A stretch of DNA of 21,018 bases, from positions 1 through 21,018 of the forward strand of contig JSYX01000603.1 in assembly GCA_000787465.1 (NCBI GenBank), given 5' to 3'. Origin of the DNA: Thermomucor indicae-seudaticae (Eukaryota; Mucoromycota; Mucoromycetes; Mucorales; Lichtheimiaceae). The number at the start of each line of letters is the position of its first letter. The first letter of the stretch is position 1. The notes under the pieces were generated by a model. That model searched no databases. It was given only the letters and a program-made list of their open reading frames with translations, and had not been told where the DNA came from. The position numbers and the translations under genes are program-made. This document shows, piece after piece, positions 1 to 8,227 of this stretch.

Positions 1-377
1 GGATACTGACTTTAACTCTCTCTACAGAAAAAATTTAAAATAAGGGTCGCGTCAGCCAAAAGTGGCGCGGTTGGGCGGTTGGCACCATCCAGGGTTACGA
101 GCCGCGGTCGGTCGCTTTTTGGTTTTCCGGGATTTTCGTTTTTTACAGACTGGCCGCTACCTTCCCTCGTTGCCAATCCTTCGCGGCTGGTCTGGGGGGC
201 TGCGGGGCGAGGGTCGTATTATCCTCCTCTTTGTATATACCCAAAAAAGCGGCTACCCCTCTATTTGGCTGTACTTCTTTGGCTCTGGGTAGGAGGAAAA
301 AGCGAGGATCCCGGGAGGGTATTGGTGGAAGAAGTCTTCGGTTCGGTGGCAGGCTGGCGGAGGGAGCCCTCTGAAGC
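1..377 (+). promoter_or_regulatory. GC-rich leader/promoter region without ATG
   Basis: This stretch contains no ATG on the plus strand; the first is at 378. It is GC-richer than the gene-poor DNA that follows. A TATATA-like element lies near 233-238, about 140 bp before that ATG, and could place a transcription start near 265. Positions 1-27 end in a pyrimidine tract plus ACAG after a CTGAC, which looks like the 3' end of an intron, so transcription may start further upstream. I infer a promoter and 5' leader for the putative gene at 378. Confidence 0.3.
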
Positions 378-1184
378 ATGGCCAGCCTTGGTACCGGGGG
401 ACTTGTTTCCTTTTGTCTGTTCTGCGCGTGTAGAATGCTCACCTGCTTCTCTTCCCGTAGGGCGGATGTTCTACTAACTGTTGCTGATTTACAGCTCGCG
501 GTCATTCTTTCGGGCTGGAACGGAAACCAGCTAAGTACCTTTTGTATTGCTCTTGGAAACGAACTTTATACATCATGACTCACTTTTGCTTAATCGTTTA
601 GGTGCTTCTCTGAGTGGGAACCAGCGAAGTACCTTTTGCATTGATCTTCAAAAGAACTTTATGCATCATGACTCGCTGTTGCTGTATCCTTTAGGTGCTG
701 CTCGGATTGAAGTTAAGTACTCAGCGTGGTGGGGATTCGGTCGTTTGTGACAGCTTACTAACTACATTTTGTTAGGGCAACAGATCTGTAAGGAGCAAAG
801 GCAAGTAACATTATACATCCAACCTTGTGCATTACCAGTTTCACTGACGTCTTACTATAGGTTCTCGTCTCCCGAGTCCGCTTTCTCGGATCGCCCCTTT
901 GCTGGGGAATCCGGGAAGGTGGACCGGGATCATTTATCTCTGTCGACGAATTGCGGGGACAAAGGTATGTTGGAGTGTCTTGCGAAACTTTACGTGGATT
1001 ATGTGCTCAGTGTCCGTTAATTGTTATAGTGGCTACTGGGAAGCATGGAGGTCTTTATGGGCCAAGGTGTGATTCCGTGTGCGGGCGCATAGCAGGTTAT
1101 CTGTGATATGAGTCAGGTCGTAGGCGGTTTCGTCCCAAGTTACCGAGTCCTCTCTTTTCGTTCGACGAGTTGCCAGCCCTGTAA
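378..1184 (+). CDS. Putative multi-exon gene, unknown function
   Basis: I do not recognise this protein. A spliced model keeps one frame open through seven exons: 378-534, 602-628, 695-716, 776-787, 861-964, 1030-1066 and 1124-1184. They sum to 420 nt, giving 139 residues. The introns are 46-73 nt and end in TTTAG, TTTAG, TTGTTAG, CTATAG, TTATAG and CGTAG; the third has a TACTAAC branch site. The N-terminal part is hydrophobic and cysteine-rich, the middle is Ser/Gly-rich, and the tail is basic then acidic (RRRFRPK to FDELPAL). Exon 2 and its intron are a tandem copy of the preceding segment. Weak points: a good acceptor at 493 suggests another intron inside my exon 1, and the 3' end could extend by splicing from 1181 to an exon near 1258. 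With many short exons a chance fit is possible, and RNA evidence would decide. Confidence 0.35.
525..712 (+). repeat. Tandem duplication, about 94-nt unit, two copies
   Basis: Two adjacent units start with AACCAGC(T/G)AAGTACCTTTTG, at 525 and 619, and end in TTTAGGTGCT. Most of the unit is conserved, including the segment CATCATGACTC. In the spliced model each unit is one short exon (27 nt) plus one 66-67-nt intron, so an extra copy adds nine codons without shifting the frame. A diverged third start (AAGTTAAGTACTC) follows at about 711. Confidence 0.75.
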
Positions 1185-1705
1185 CAGACGGACGGTATGT
1201 GTTGAAACGCGCTCTCTTGGGATTTTGAGCAATACTCATCAATCCTTTGTCTTGTAGTGCCTATCGATGGCCAGGGTAAGGCCCAATCATATCGGTTCGA
1301 GGGTGCATGTCAACTGTGGTTGACACGTAAGTTCGCCTGAGGCTGTACTTGGTCATCTCTGATGGCGGTTGGTGCTCATGTCCCTCGTGGCGGTCTGTCT
1401 CGTCTGGTATTCACGGATGTCTTTGCAAAACTGGTTGCTCTGCTTTTCACACATGATGAATCCGCCCATCATCGCGATTGATATTGAACCATGTTCAGCG
1501 ACACGATGTGGACTTATTCTGACAATTTGCCTTCATTTTTTACGTTTAGTCGTCTTTTTTCAATTGCTAATTGCTCAAGACATATTTGCCGCTTTGAAGA
1601 AACAGGCAAGTTCTAGCTTTAACGGTTTCCTTGAGGCATCGCTAACTTACGTTATGAGGTATATGCCTTCCACATCAATGCCATCGGCGTTGTATCATTC
1701 AAGGC

Positions 1706-2204
1706 TTATATACTAAGTTGAAAGTCGCAAGAACGGCTGAAAGCTTGACGATTAATGGGCGATCTGTGGGTCATTTTCAAGGAAGGCAGTGAAGAAAGCC
1801 AGTTCACGGATGTATTACGAATCATTATTGTGACTTGTCTTGTTTTCTGCTCTAACATATGGAATAAAAGCTTGAATGTGCTGGCTGGATTGAGGGCAGA
1901 AAATTTGGGCACGTGAACAATGCGACATACTGGACTTCGTTCGTTTAAAACATCGTGGACAGGCTTTGGCCGCGCAAATTCGTCTTCATTAATCGTCATA
2001 CAGTAATTTCCGTAACATGTGTAACGTCTGCTTCTGTATCTTCAAATCCTGTACGATGTGCTTTAGTCTTTTCTTCTTTCCTTTAATTTCCTTGTTGCGT
2101 AAAAGAATGTTATGGATGGCTATCAGTAATTGTTGACATAATGCAGTGATAACGAATAGAAGGTGAAATGGAAGCGGTTTGTAAACAAGTGAATTCCATG
2201 GCAA
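1706..2204 (-). other. Two overlapping minus-strand ORFs, possible decayed gene
   Basis: The upstream ORF (2204 to 1989, 71 codons) is rich in Lys, Leu and Gln after a hydrophobic start and looks helical and coiled-coil-like (for example LKHIVQDLKIQKQTLHML). The next ORF (1999 to 1706, 97 codons) starts with ATG inside the last codons of the first, in another frame. The pair could be a frameshifted gene or chance ORFs. I recognise no family and found no clear promoter, so this is a weak call. Confidence 0.15.
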
Positions 2205-2371
2205 CTGAATGCATCCTATCGAATATCAGAGATAGATACCGAAAGAGAACAAATGGATGGCGTTAGCAGAGCAAAAGAGAAAAGCATGATTGCTTGTACA
2301 CATTGGACCCTTGTCGTTTTACTGCAGTGCAGAGCATCGCATCGAAATACAATTGCGTTTGCGAGCAGGGG

Positions 2372-2434
2372 TCGCAATTTGACGGGTCGGGTGAGGTCAG
2401 ACGGGTCATGGGTTATCTCGTTATGAAATTGCGA
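2372..2434. repeat. 9-bp perfect inverted repeat around a G-rich spacer
   Basis: TCGCAATTT (2372-2380) and AAATTGCGA (2426-2434) are exact reverse complements 45 nt apart. The spacer repeats ACGGGTC three times in slightly varied form. A diverged relative lies at 2969-3030: ACGGGCGGATCACGGGTTA, then GACCCG, then TCAGATTGCGAC. The two sites could be ends or copies of a small decayed element, but no target-site duplication is visible. Confidence 0.4.
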
Positions 2435-2968
2435 TAGGCGATTAGATGTCAATGGCACAATTGGCAGAATTTCATGGTGCATACTGTAACAAACAGAGAA
2501 TTTCGAGTGCTTTACAGGATGCTCATGGTTCGTGATGAGACGAAATAATTAAGACAAAGTACTAACACAATGGATGTTTGCAGTGGCGCTACTTGCCGCC
2601 GCAGGCACCGCAAAAATTCGACATCTCAATATGGCCCCAATTTTTGAGTCACTTTCAGATCAACCCTGTCTCAAAATTCTGTCCATGAGAAAAATCTCAG
2701 TGCTGCCCCTATACTCTTTCAAAATTCGATCCGTGGAAAAAGATGTCAATGCTGTCGCCGTTTCAATATTTGGGAAGCCTGGGAGCAGAAATTACTATCT
2801 TTCCTGCTTTTATGCCGTGTATCTCCTACCGGTTTGTTTCGACACCCAGTTGGAATGGACAGTCAGTGTCGTATTATGCATCTGCTCATTGACATTCAGA
2901 GATGTCGACTCTCGAGTTGTGCTAATAGGAGAGGTAGTCCATTCCCATAGCCGGCTCAATGACGGCTC

Positions 2969-3030
2969 GACGGGCGGATCACGGGTTAGAAAATTCGACC
3001 CGGGTCGACCCGCTGGTCAGATTGCGACTC
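2969..3030. repeat. Diverged relative of the repeat at 2372
   Basis: The segment contains GACCCGGGTCGACCCG, itself nearly palindromic, followed by TCAGATTGCGAC. The latter matches the reverse complement of the left arm at 2372 with one mismatch in its core. It also has ACGGG and ATCACGGGTTA, resembling the 2372 spacer. The similarity is partial. Confidence 0.25.
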
Positions 3031-4180
3031 GACTCGTGGTGAACCCTACGTTTTGGAAGGTCCTGAAAAAGGCGGAAAGCAGAACCGCCCGAAAGACGCG
3101 AATATCCGCAAGGGGCTGTGGCCTGGTCACAAGCACTATATTTTTACATGTCGGATAGATGCGGATTTGGACAACTTTGCCGTACCCAAAAGCAGCGGGT
3201 CAGCAAGTGACGGAGGTCAGCACACAAGTAGACCATGCGGTTTAGCTTTGACCTAATTGCAGTTTCCAATCTGACATGGGTTATCTAGGATCCGTTCGTT
3301 ACTGGAGCATGATACGCTCTTTGAGAGACTTTGACTTGTGTCGAGCCATATCGCTTATGACTTCAGTCAAGGTGTGCTTATCGCGAGTGGACAGTGAAAG
3401 TGTCCTCCAATGTAGAAACCACACCAACGCACGGGCAAACCTGGCTCGCGACTAAAAGGTTTCCATGACAGAAACTTGACGGATTGCTTAACTACTCATA
3501 CTCGGTGCAGAGGCATATTCTAAAAACATGTTGACTGCGAACCACTCGTTTCTGAAAAGACATCCTTATCAGCGTGTCGCATTCAGTTCGGATCAGACAC
3601 AATATATGATCCTTTAAGGGAGTCTGTCTCTGTCTCATAAGGCGATGTTCACAGCATTGCTATATAGATCGCCGCAGATTGCAAACTTTTGGCTTTCGTG
3701 TCGCTTTCCTTCAGATACCGCAGTTAGGCATTTATGCTTCTTGCCAATGCCGCTGTGATGATGAAACTCAAGACAAGTTGGAGATGGAAAGTCTTACGCG
3801 TCATTTAACTGGAAACCACTGCAGGAGGAATACTGATGTTTAACAATGTGTTGCTTTCACAGAGTTTTGCTATGTTCCTTTTTCGCGAGCCTCAACAGAG
3901 GACGAGTAGCAAGGTACTTTATCAGGAAAAGAGTTTCCCTTTGTCATGGCGGTGGCTCTCGAATGCTCAAGGTGCGAGCTGCGTGGAATTGCTGCACGAC
4001 AACAAAGCATTTAGCAATCATGTCTTCGCCATATCACGACAAACTGTAAGCGAAATGCCTCGCGACATGGCGCATCACTCAGGCTTCGGTGTTTCTTCTG
4101 GACTATCCCTTTCCTTCGAATAAAGACGCAACCATTTAGAGCAAAAGCACCATTGAGCAACTTTGAGACGAAAGAACGTC

Positions 4181-4224
4181 TACGGTCCTACATCCCTCCC
4201 GAAGCGAAGCAGAGGTAGGCCGTA
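4181..4224. repeat. Hairpin sharing its 5' arm with the hairpin at 4331
   Basis: TACGGTCCTAC (4181-4191) pairs with GTAGGCCGTA (4215-4224), leaving one bulged T and a 23-nt loop. The preceding two bases extend a 12-nt identity (TCTACGGTCCTA) with the hairpin at 4329-4364. Confidence 0.5.
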
Positions 4225-4330
4225 CTGGCTGGCAACATCCTCGAGCAAGTCATTTTATTTTGTTGAGCATAACAAGCAAACGCCTTTTTATTGTTGATTG
4301 TCTTTCAAGTAACGGCAGATCAAGTTCATC

Positions 4331-4364
4331 TACGGTCCTATGATTCGAGGACCATAGGGCCGTC
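4331..4364. repeat. 11-bp hairpin, second copy of TCTACGGTCCTA
   Basis: ACGGTCCTATG (4332-4342) pairs with CATAGGGCCGT (4353-4363) through 11 pairs including one G-T wobble, with a 10-nt loop. It is not followed by a T-run typical of a pol III terminator. Confidence 0.55.
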
Positions 4365-4763
4365 ATGTGTACATATGGAATGAACGTAGCTTCGACAAGA
4401 AAGACACATTGGCTATGGGTAATAATCGTCGCTTCAACTGTATGGGCGGAGGGGCGGGTCGGCGTGATTGTGCTGCGCGTCGGTGGTTATGGGTGTTTGA
4501 GGACTGGATATGCGTGATGAGTGAGCGTGGGTGAGTGGTAAGCTTTCCCAGAGCGAAGCGAGGGCGAAGAGCTTGTTTTTTCCAGTCAAGTGAACAATTG
4601 CCGCCACTGCTTTAAGGGTTATTCTAATGTCCAAACTACTGCGTCTCTTTTCTTTGCTATGTACCTTGAACATTAAACTACGACACCAAGTTCGTATCAG
4701 TTGGGTTGTCGCATTTGCACTCATTGAGAATACCTGCGATGGTGTGAGAATAGTGCGATCGAA

Positions 4764-5672
4764 ATGAGTAACCTTGCTTTAGCCGAAAAGCCAGTAGCGA
4801 TTTCCAGGTTGGATACAGCTGAATTGACGTGTCAAACTTTACCTCTTGACACTTTGTAGACGACTCTTGACCTCGGCAAACGAGAAGCAGCGCGTCATTT
4901 GTACTCTGGAGCCATTGAATTCTTTTCTCATGCGATCAAGGATGTTCAGCGATCAATTTTGTCCGTTCTATACATACATCGTGCAGCCGCATTCAGAAAT
5001 AGTGGAGATTACGAGAAAGCTCTGGAAGACGCCAATCGGGCTATTGAGCTTTCGCCAGTATTACCTGACGGGTACCTCCTCACAGCTACTGTATTGCAAC
5101 TACAAGGCCAAGAGGGTAAAGCGTTGTTTACTTTGGAGAAGCTGGTGAATTCTGTCCCTCAAACACACCCGCTATACCACACTTGTCTTGCGCGAAAGCG
5201 ATCCTTGGAAAGACAAGTCGAAAAGAGAAATGGTCACTTTTTGCAACGTTTCTCGTACGACATCCTCAACCGCATCTTCTCCTATCTATCTCTCGAAGAC
5301 TGTGTAAACGCCGCATCGACATGTAGAAGCTGGCACAACTTCTTCGGTCAGTGGACACCCATGTATCGGGAGGTCGATCTGATTTATCCGTATTTTCATA
5401 GTATCCGTCGGCTGAATGCTGCTAGGCTTAGCGAAGGCCTCCCGATTCTCAGAATGGAGTTTGAAGACCAAGTTGACGTATTTTTGCAAGCACTATCGAC
5501 GAAGCAACCTGTGGAACTTTCCATTTCTTCTAATGCCTTGAACGACGACGTTATCGCGTCTGCATTTACAACTGGATGGAGTCCAGACTCCACAGTAGAG
5601 GACTTGGGAATTAAGTCATGTGGAATGATTACAAGCCGAACGCTGAAGCTCCTCGCTAACTTACGTCGATAA
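4764..5672 (+). CDS. Truncated TPR/F-box protein, possible pseudogene
   Basis: The protein has TPR-like helices first (YEKALEDANRAIELSP) and then an F-box (FSYDILNRIFSYLSLEDC with a following CRSW). F-box proteins bind Skp1 and present substrates to an SCF ubiquitin ligase. Relatives with this TPR plus F-box order usually continue into a long LRR array. Here TAA at 5670-5672 ends the frame just after LKLLANLRR. The same frame then reads KRLSLWYC, a typical LRR core, and stays open to TGA at 5850-5852. A single T to A change in a TTA leucine codon would explain this. Exon 1 (4764-4793) spliced by a 66-nt intron to 4860 gives about 280 residues; the donor GTAGCG is weak, and the better-looking CAG/GTTGGA donor is out of frame. 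The gene may encode a short TPR/F-box protein or be dying. Confidence 0.65.
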
Positions 5673-5852
5673 AAACGTTTGTCACTCTGGTATTGTCAAC
5701 ATATCGCCCGCGACGACATATATGGATTTCTCTGTGAGCGACCAGGTCGAATGGAGGTAGCATGTAGATTGGCACGGTCAAACAAGGATGTTTGTGGAAG
5801 ATATATTCGCGAAGAGAATGGAGATATCTGTTTTATTTCCTCACGACATTGA

Positions 5853-6333
5853 TTATCCTGTTTACCAGTAAGTCATGCCAACCTCCAATGTCAAATAATA
5901 TGAACAAGTTCTTGTACATATAGTATACAATAAAAGAAAAGGTACTGTAGCTTAGCAGCAACGGAAAATGACAGGCAGATCTCTCGAATACAGGAAGGGG
6001 GCGTCCATCTGTATCAAAGTGTGGCACTGCTTACATGTCGATTGGACCCGTGGGAGACTGCGATTCCTGCTCTCTACTGTTCGTTAGCCAACATCCGACT
6101 CATTTTCGACGCCGCTCCTAAATTTTTAAGCATCACTGGCAATATTGGATGAAAGGATTCAATTTTATTAATTAGATTGAAGGGATGATTTGTCAAACGT
6201 GTGGGCTAACGGGTATATCCAGAGTCTCCTTGATCCATGGGGCGGGGAGAACAATTATTGGAGGTTACAAGAAGTGCACGGGGCCGTGGGAAATGAAATG
6301 CTGCTGTGCATGGTGTTACGTTCAGGTGATGGG
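5853..6333. other. Intergenic, no feature found
   Basis: Between the F-box remnant and the 3' end of the minus-strand gene at 6334 I see no supported gene. A plus-strand ORF from 6190 has a plausible amino-acid mix (YIQSLLDPWGGENNYW) but no recognisable domain, and it runs into the opposite-strand gene. Confidence 0.4.
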
Positions 6334-6834
6334 TCAAATACCAAGGACATTTTCCAGTTCATCCTCGTCACTCAAGAGTTCGACCAAGGCTGTCATTAGA
6401 CTAGCGACGTCGCCGCTGGAACGCATCCAAACGTATTGCCTTACTCGTTCGAGTCGAGAAAGGGCCGGGTGATGCTGTTCTTGTTGTTGTTCTTCTTTGG
6501 ATCTGATACGTTCAATGACGACTTCTTCTTTGGCTTCACTAATGAGTCGTTGCAAATGAATGGGTAAAGCATAAACATCTTCGGTGATGGTAGCTTCAGC
6601 TAAATGTTTGGCCATGTCCGGTGCAGTGAACAAGCTGACAAGGTAATTGTATGGGAATGGCTCGTCATTCTCAATGTCACCGTGGTGCTTGGGGATCTTT
6701 TCGAGCCAAGCACCATTGACAAGGGTAAGACCATTATCGTCGAGCATGAATAATGGTTCGTCGTGACCTGAAGTGCAGTATCCACATGATCGGCTATAGA
6801 GATGATGAAATGTATTGTTGTCATTTGAGGTCAT
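6334..6834 (-). CDS. Hypothetical protein with acidic C-terminus
   Basis: I do not recognise this protein of 166 residues. It has an N-terminal CGYC near residue 16, a middle part predicted to be soluble and helical, a Gln/Glu-rich stretch (RSKEEQQQEQHH, encoded by CAA/GAA triplets), then a helical segment and an acidic end (ELLSDEDELENVLGI). No signal peptide or membrane segment is evident. I chose the ATG at 6834. An in-frame ATG at 6888 would add 18 residues, but it lies only 62 bp after the stop of the upstream gene on the same strand. The uninterrupted frame and varied composition favour a real gene. Confidence 0.5.
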   Translation of the reverse strand: MTSNDNNTFHHLYSRSCGYCTSGHDEPLFMLDDNGLTLVNGAWLEKIPKHHGDIENDEPFPYNYLVSLFTAPDMAKHLAEATITEDVYALPIHLQRLISEAKEEVVIERIRSKEEQQQEQHHPALSRLERVRQYVWMRSSGDVASLMTALVELLSDEDELENVLGI

Positions 6835-6950
6835 TGTTGTCGGATGATAGACAAAGAAAAGGGATAGAAATTTCTCTTCACCCCACATTTTTTATTTCAT
6901 CGATCCAAACAAGGGAAAAAATAATAACAGCATGGCGCGATTGTTTTTAA

Positions 6951-7923
6951 TTAATTCTTGGCTGGGTATTCAATGGCACCGGAACAAGTGGAACTAGCCA
7001 CAGCATCTGTGGGCTGATAAGTACTTGTACCTTGAACATAGAAATACAACCAGATCTCTTCCAACTGGCCATTGTTGTCGCATGTAATTTTGGGTTTCAC
7101 ACCGACTGCACTCTCAATAGCCGATTCGAAATCGGAAACACTGTATTCACCGCCTGGCGTTATACCTGCTGATTTCAGAATGCTGTAAAGGTCATACTGG
7201 CTGCGAAGATCTAGGGCTTGATGAAAATAGGCATACACGTCGTCGTACTTTTCGTACTGTGAACCGAAACATTCCGGATCCAGCGTGGTGACACAGGTTC
7301 CTGAATCCGACTATTTATCAGTTTCACGTTAATGAACGACAGGGGAAGTCGTCCCATACCGTGCTTGTTCCATTCGTGGGTCCAGAAGGCACTATTGTCA
7401 CCAGAATAAGAGGGCCAATAGGTGTTCATTTCACTGTACAGGGAAGAATCGCCACTTTGGATGATAGTGGCGACGTCGTCATAGTTACGCGACGCGTCGC
7501 ATCCAGTGTCACCGCTGCCGGGGATACCGCCGCTGCAGGTGTCGGGCCAAAGGCCGTGCATCGTGAAGGCCGTCGAGGGTCCGTAATCTGCCAACCACTA
7601 TAACTCAGGGAATTAGGACACCAAAAGTGGCAGAGAAGAAAGAGAAAACGTTGATTTTACCTGCTGGACGAGGACCACAAGGCCGTACTCTGGTGAGCAG
7701 CAGGAATCAACCGTGGTGCTGCTGCAAGAAACCACATTCACTAAGTGTAGTAGACAAGAAAGCGTTAGCCCCAGCCTGCTCCCTAATAGGACGCCCAATT
7801 CCTCAGATATAATAGACAATTACCAGGACAGCTGTCGGCTTCTCTCGCCCATAATCTTGGTATAGCAGAGACAAGGGACAGGGAGGATCCTACAAGCAGC
7901 AATGAACGAGAGAGCTTGACCAT
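6951..7923 (-). CDS. Secreted ribonuclease T2 (RNase Rh-like)
   Basis: This enzyme cleaves single-stranded RNA through 2',3'-cyclic phosphates and is exported. Four exons (7824-7923, 7661-7740, 7360-7597, 6951-7300) give 255 residues, the usual size. The N-terminus is a signal peptide ([18 protein letters not shown]). Next comes the Cys-rich start of fungal T2 enzymes ([20 protein letters not shown]). Active-site motif CAS I is FTMHGLWPD (His about 74), with Met where Ile is commoner. CAS II is [12 protein letters not shown] (His134, Glu135, His139). Both catalytic regions are intact, so the enzyme is probably active. The ATG at 7923 fits the signal peptide and follows a TATA box at 7974-7981. 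An upstream in-frame extension to 7974 would bury the signal peptide. The likely role is phosphate or nucleotide scavenging or vacuolar RNA turnover. Confidence 0.95.
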
Positions 7924-7973
7924 GGAAAAATGATGTGGAGAAAATGCACATACACACCCAGACGACCGACGCA

Positions 7974-7981
7974 TTTATATA
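7974..7981 (-). promoter_or_regulatory. TATA box of the RNase T2 gene
   Basis: TATATAAA on the minus strand, about 50 bp before the chosen ATG at 7923. The rest of the 7924-8227 gap shows no gene. Confidence 0.65.
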
Positions 7982-8227
7982 GAGAGAGCATTGAGTCTCT
8001 TTAAAGCAGGAAAATCGTGCTCCAAAAGGGAAACGTCGCATCGTTAAATTAGATGTTATCCTTCGGGGCACGTGGACAAGGGTTCGAGGTGATACCAAAT
8101 TGCATTATATACCGGGTATTACAATATATTTTTTCCTTAACGAATTATGAGAATAGAATGGAAAAAATAGCAATGATAACAAATCAGCACAGCTGATAAA
8201 AGACGAACAAGGAAAACGGATTGGTTA

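Larger units (their letters stand above)
1185..4763. other. Gene-poor region, about 3.6 kb
   Basis: I found no recognisable protein, tRNA or rRNA here. ORFs on both strands are under 200 codons, have no family resemblance, and several lack a real ATG. The region holds a 9-bp inverted repeat with a diverged relative 0.6 kb away, two related hairpins near 4200 and 4350, and a pair of overlapping minus-strand ORFs (1706-2204). Locus spacing elsewhere in the window is a few hundred bp, so this block is unusual. It may be decayed mobile-element DNA, but I see no transposase or reverse-transcriptase remnant. Confidence 0.5.

Noticed and set aside
525..712. Tandem C/D-box snoRNA genes
   Set aside because: The reverse strand has ATGATGT/C but no correct C box plus CTGA D box at the right spacing in both units; a spliced exon-intron unit fits better.
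1290..1310. GGTTCGA resembling a tRNA T-loop (also near 8080)
   Set aside because: The flanking bases do not form a T stem, and no acceptor or anticodon arm can be drawn at either place.
1369..1716. 115-codon plus-strand ORF with hydrophobic stretches
   Set aside because: It begins at a non-ATG codon, the composition looks random, and there is no domain or supporting splice context.
2574..3158. 194-codon plus-strand ORF
   Set aside because: It has no recognisable domain, and its first part comes from loosely repeated CAAAATTC-type words. The frame is probably open by chance.
3836..4123. Plus-strand ORF of 95 codons
   Set aside because: No family resemblance, promoter or conserved pattern; a competing frame over the same bases is equally open.
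6334..6834. Arginyl-tRNA-protein transferase N-terminus, because of CGYC
   Set aside because: Only the CGYC resembles it; the rest of the conserved N-terminal region and the catalytic domain are absent.
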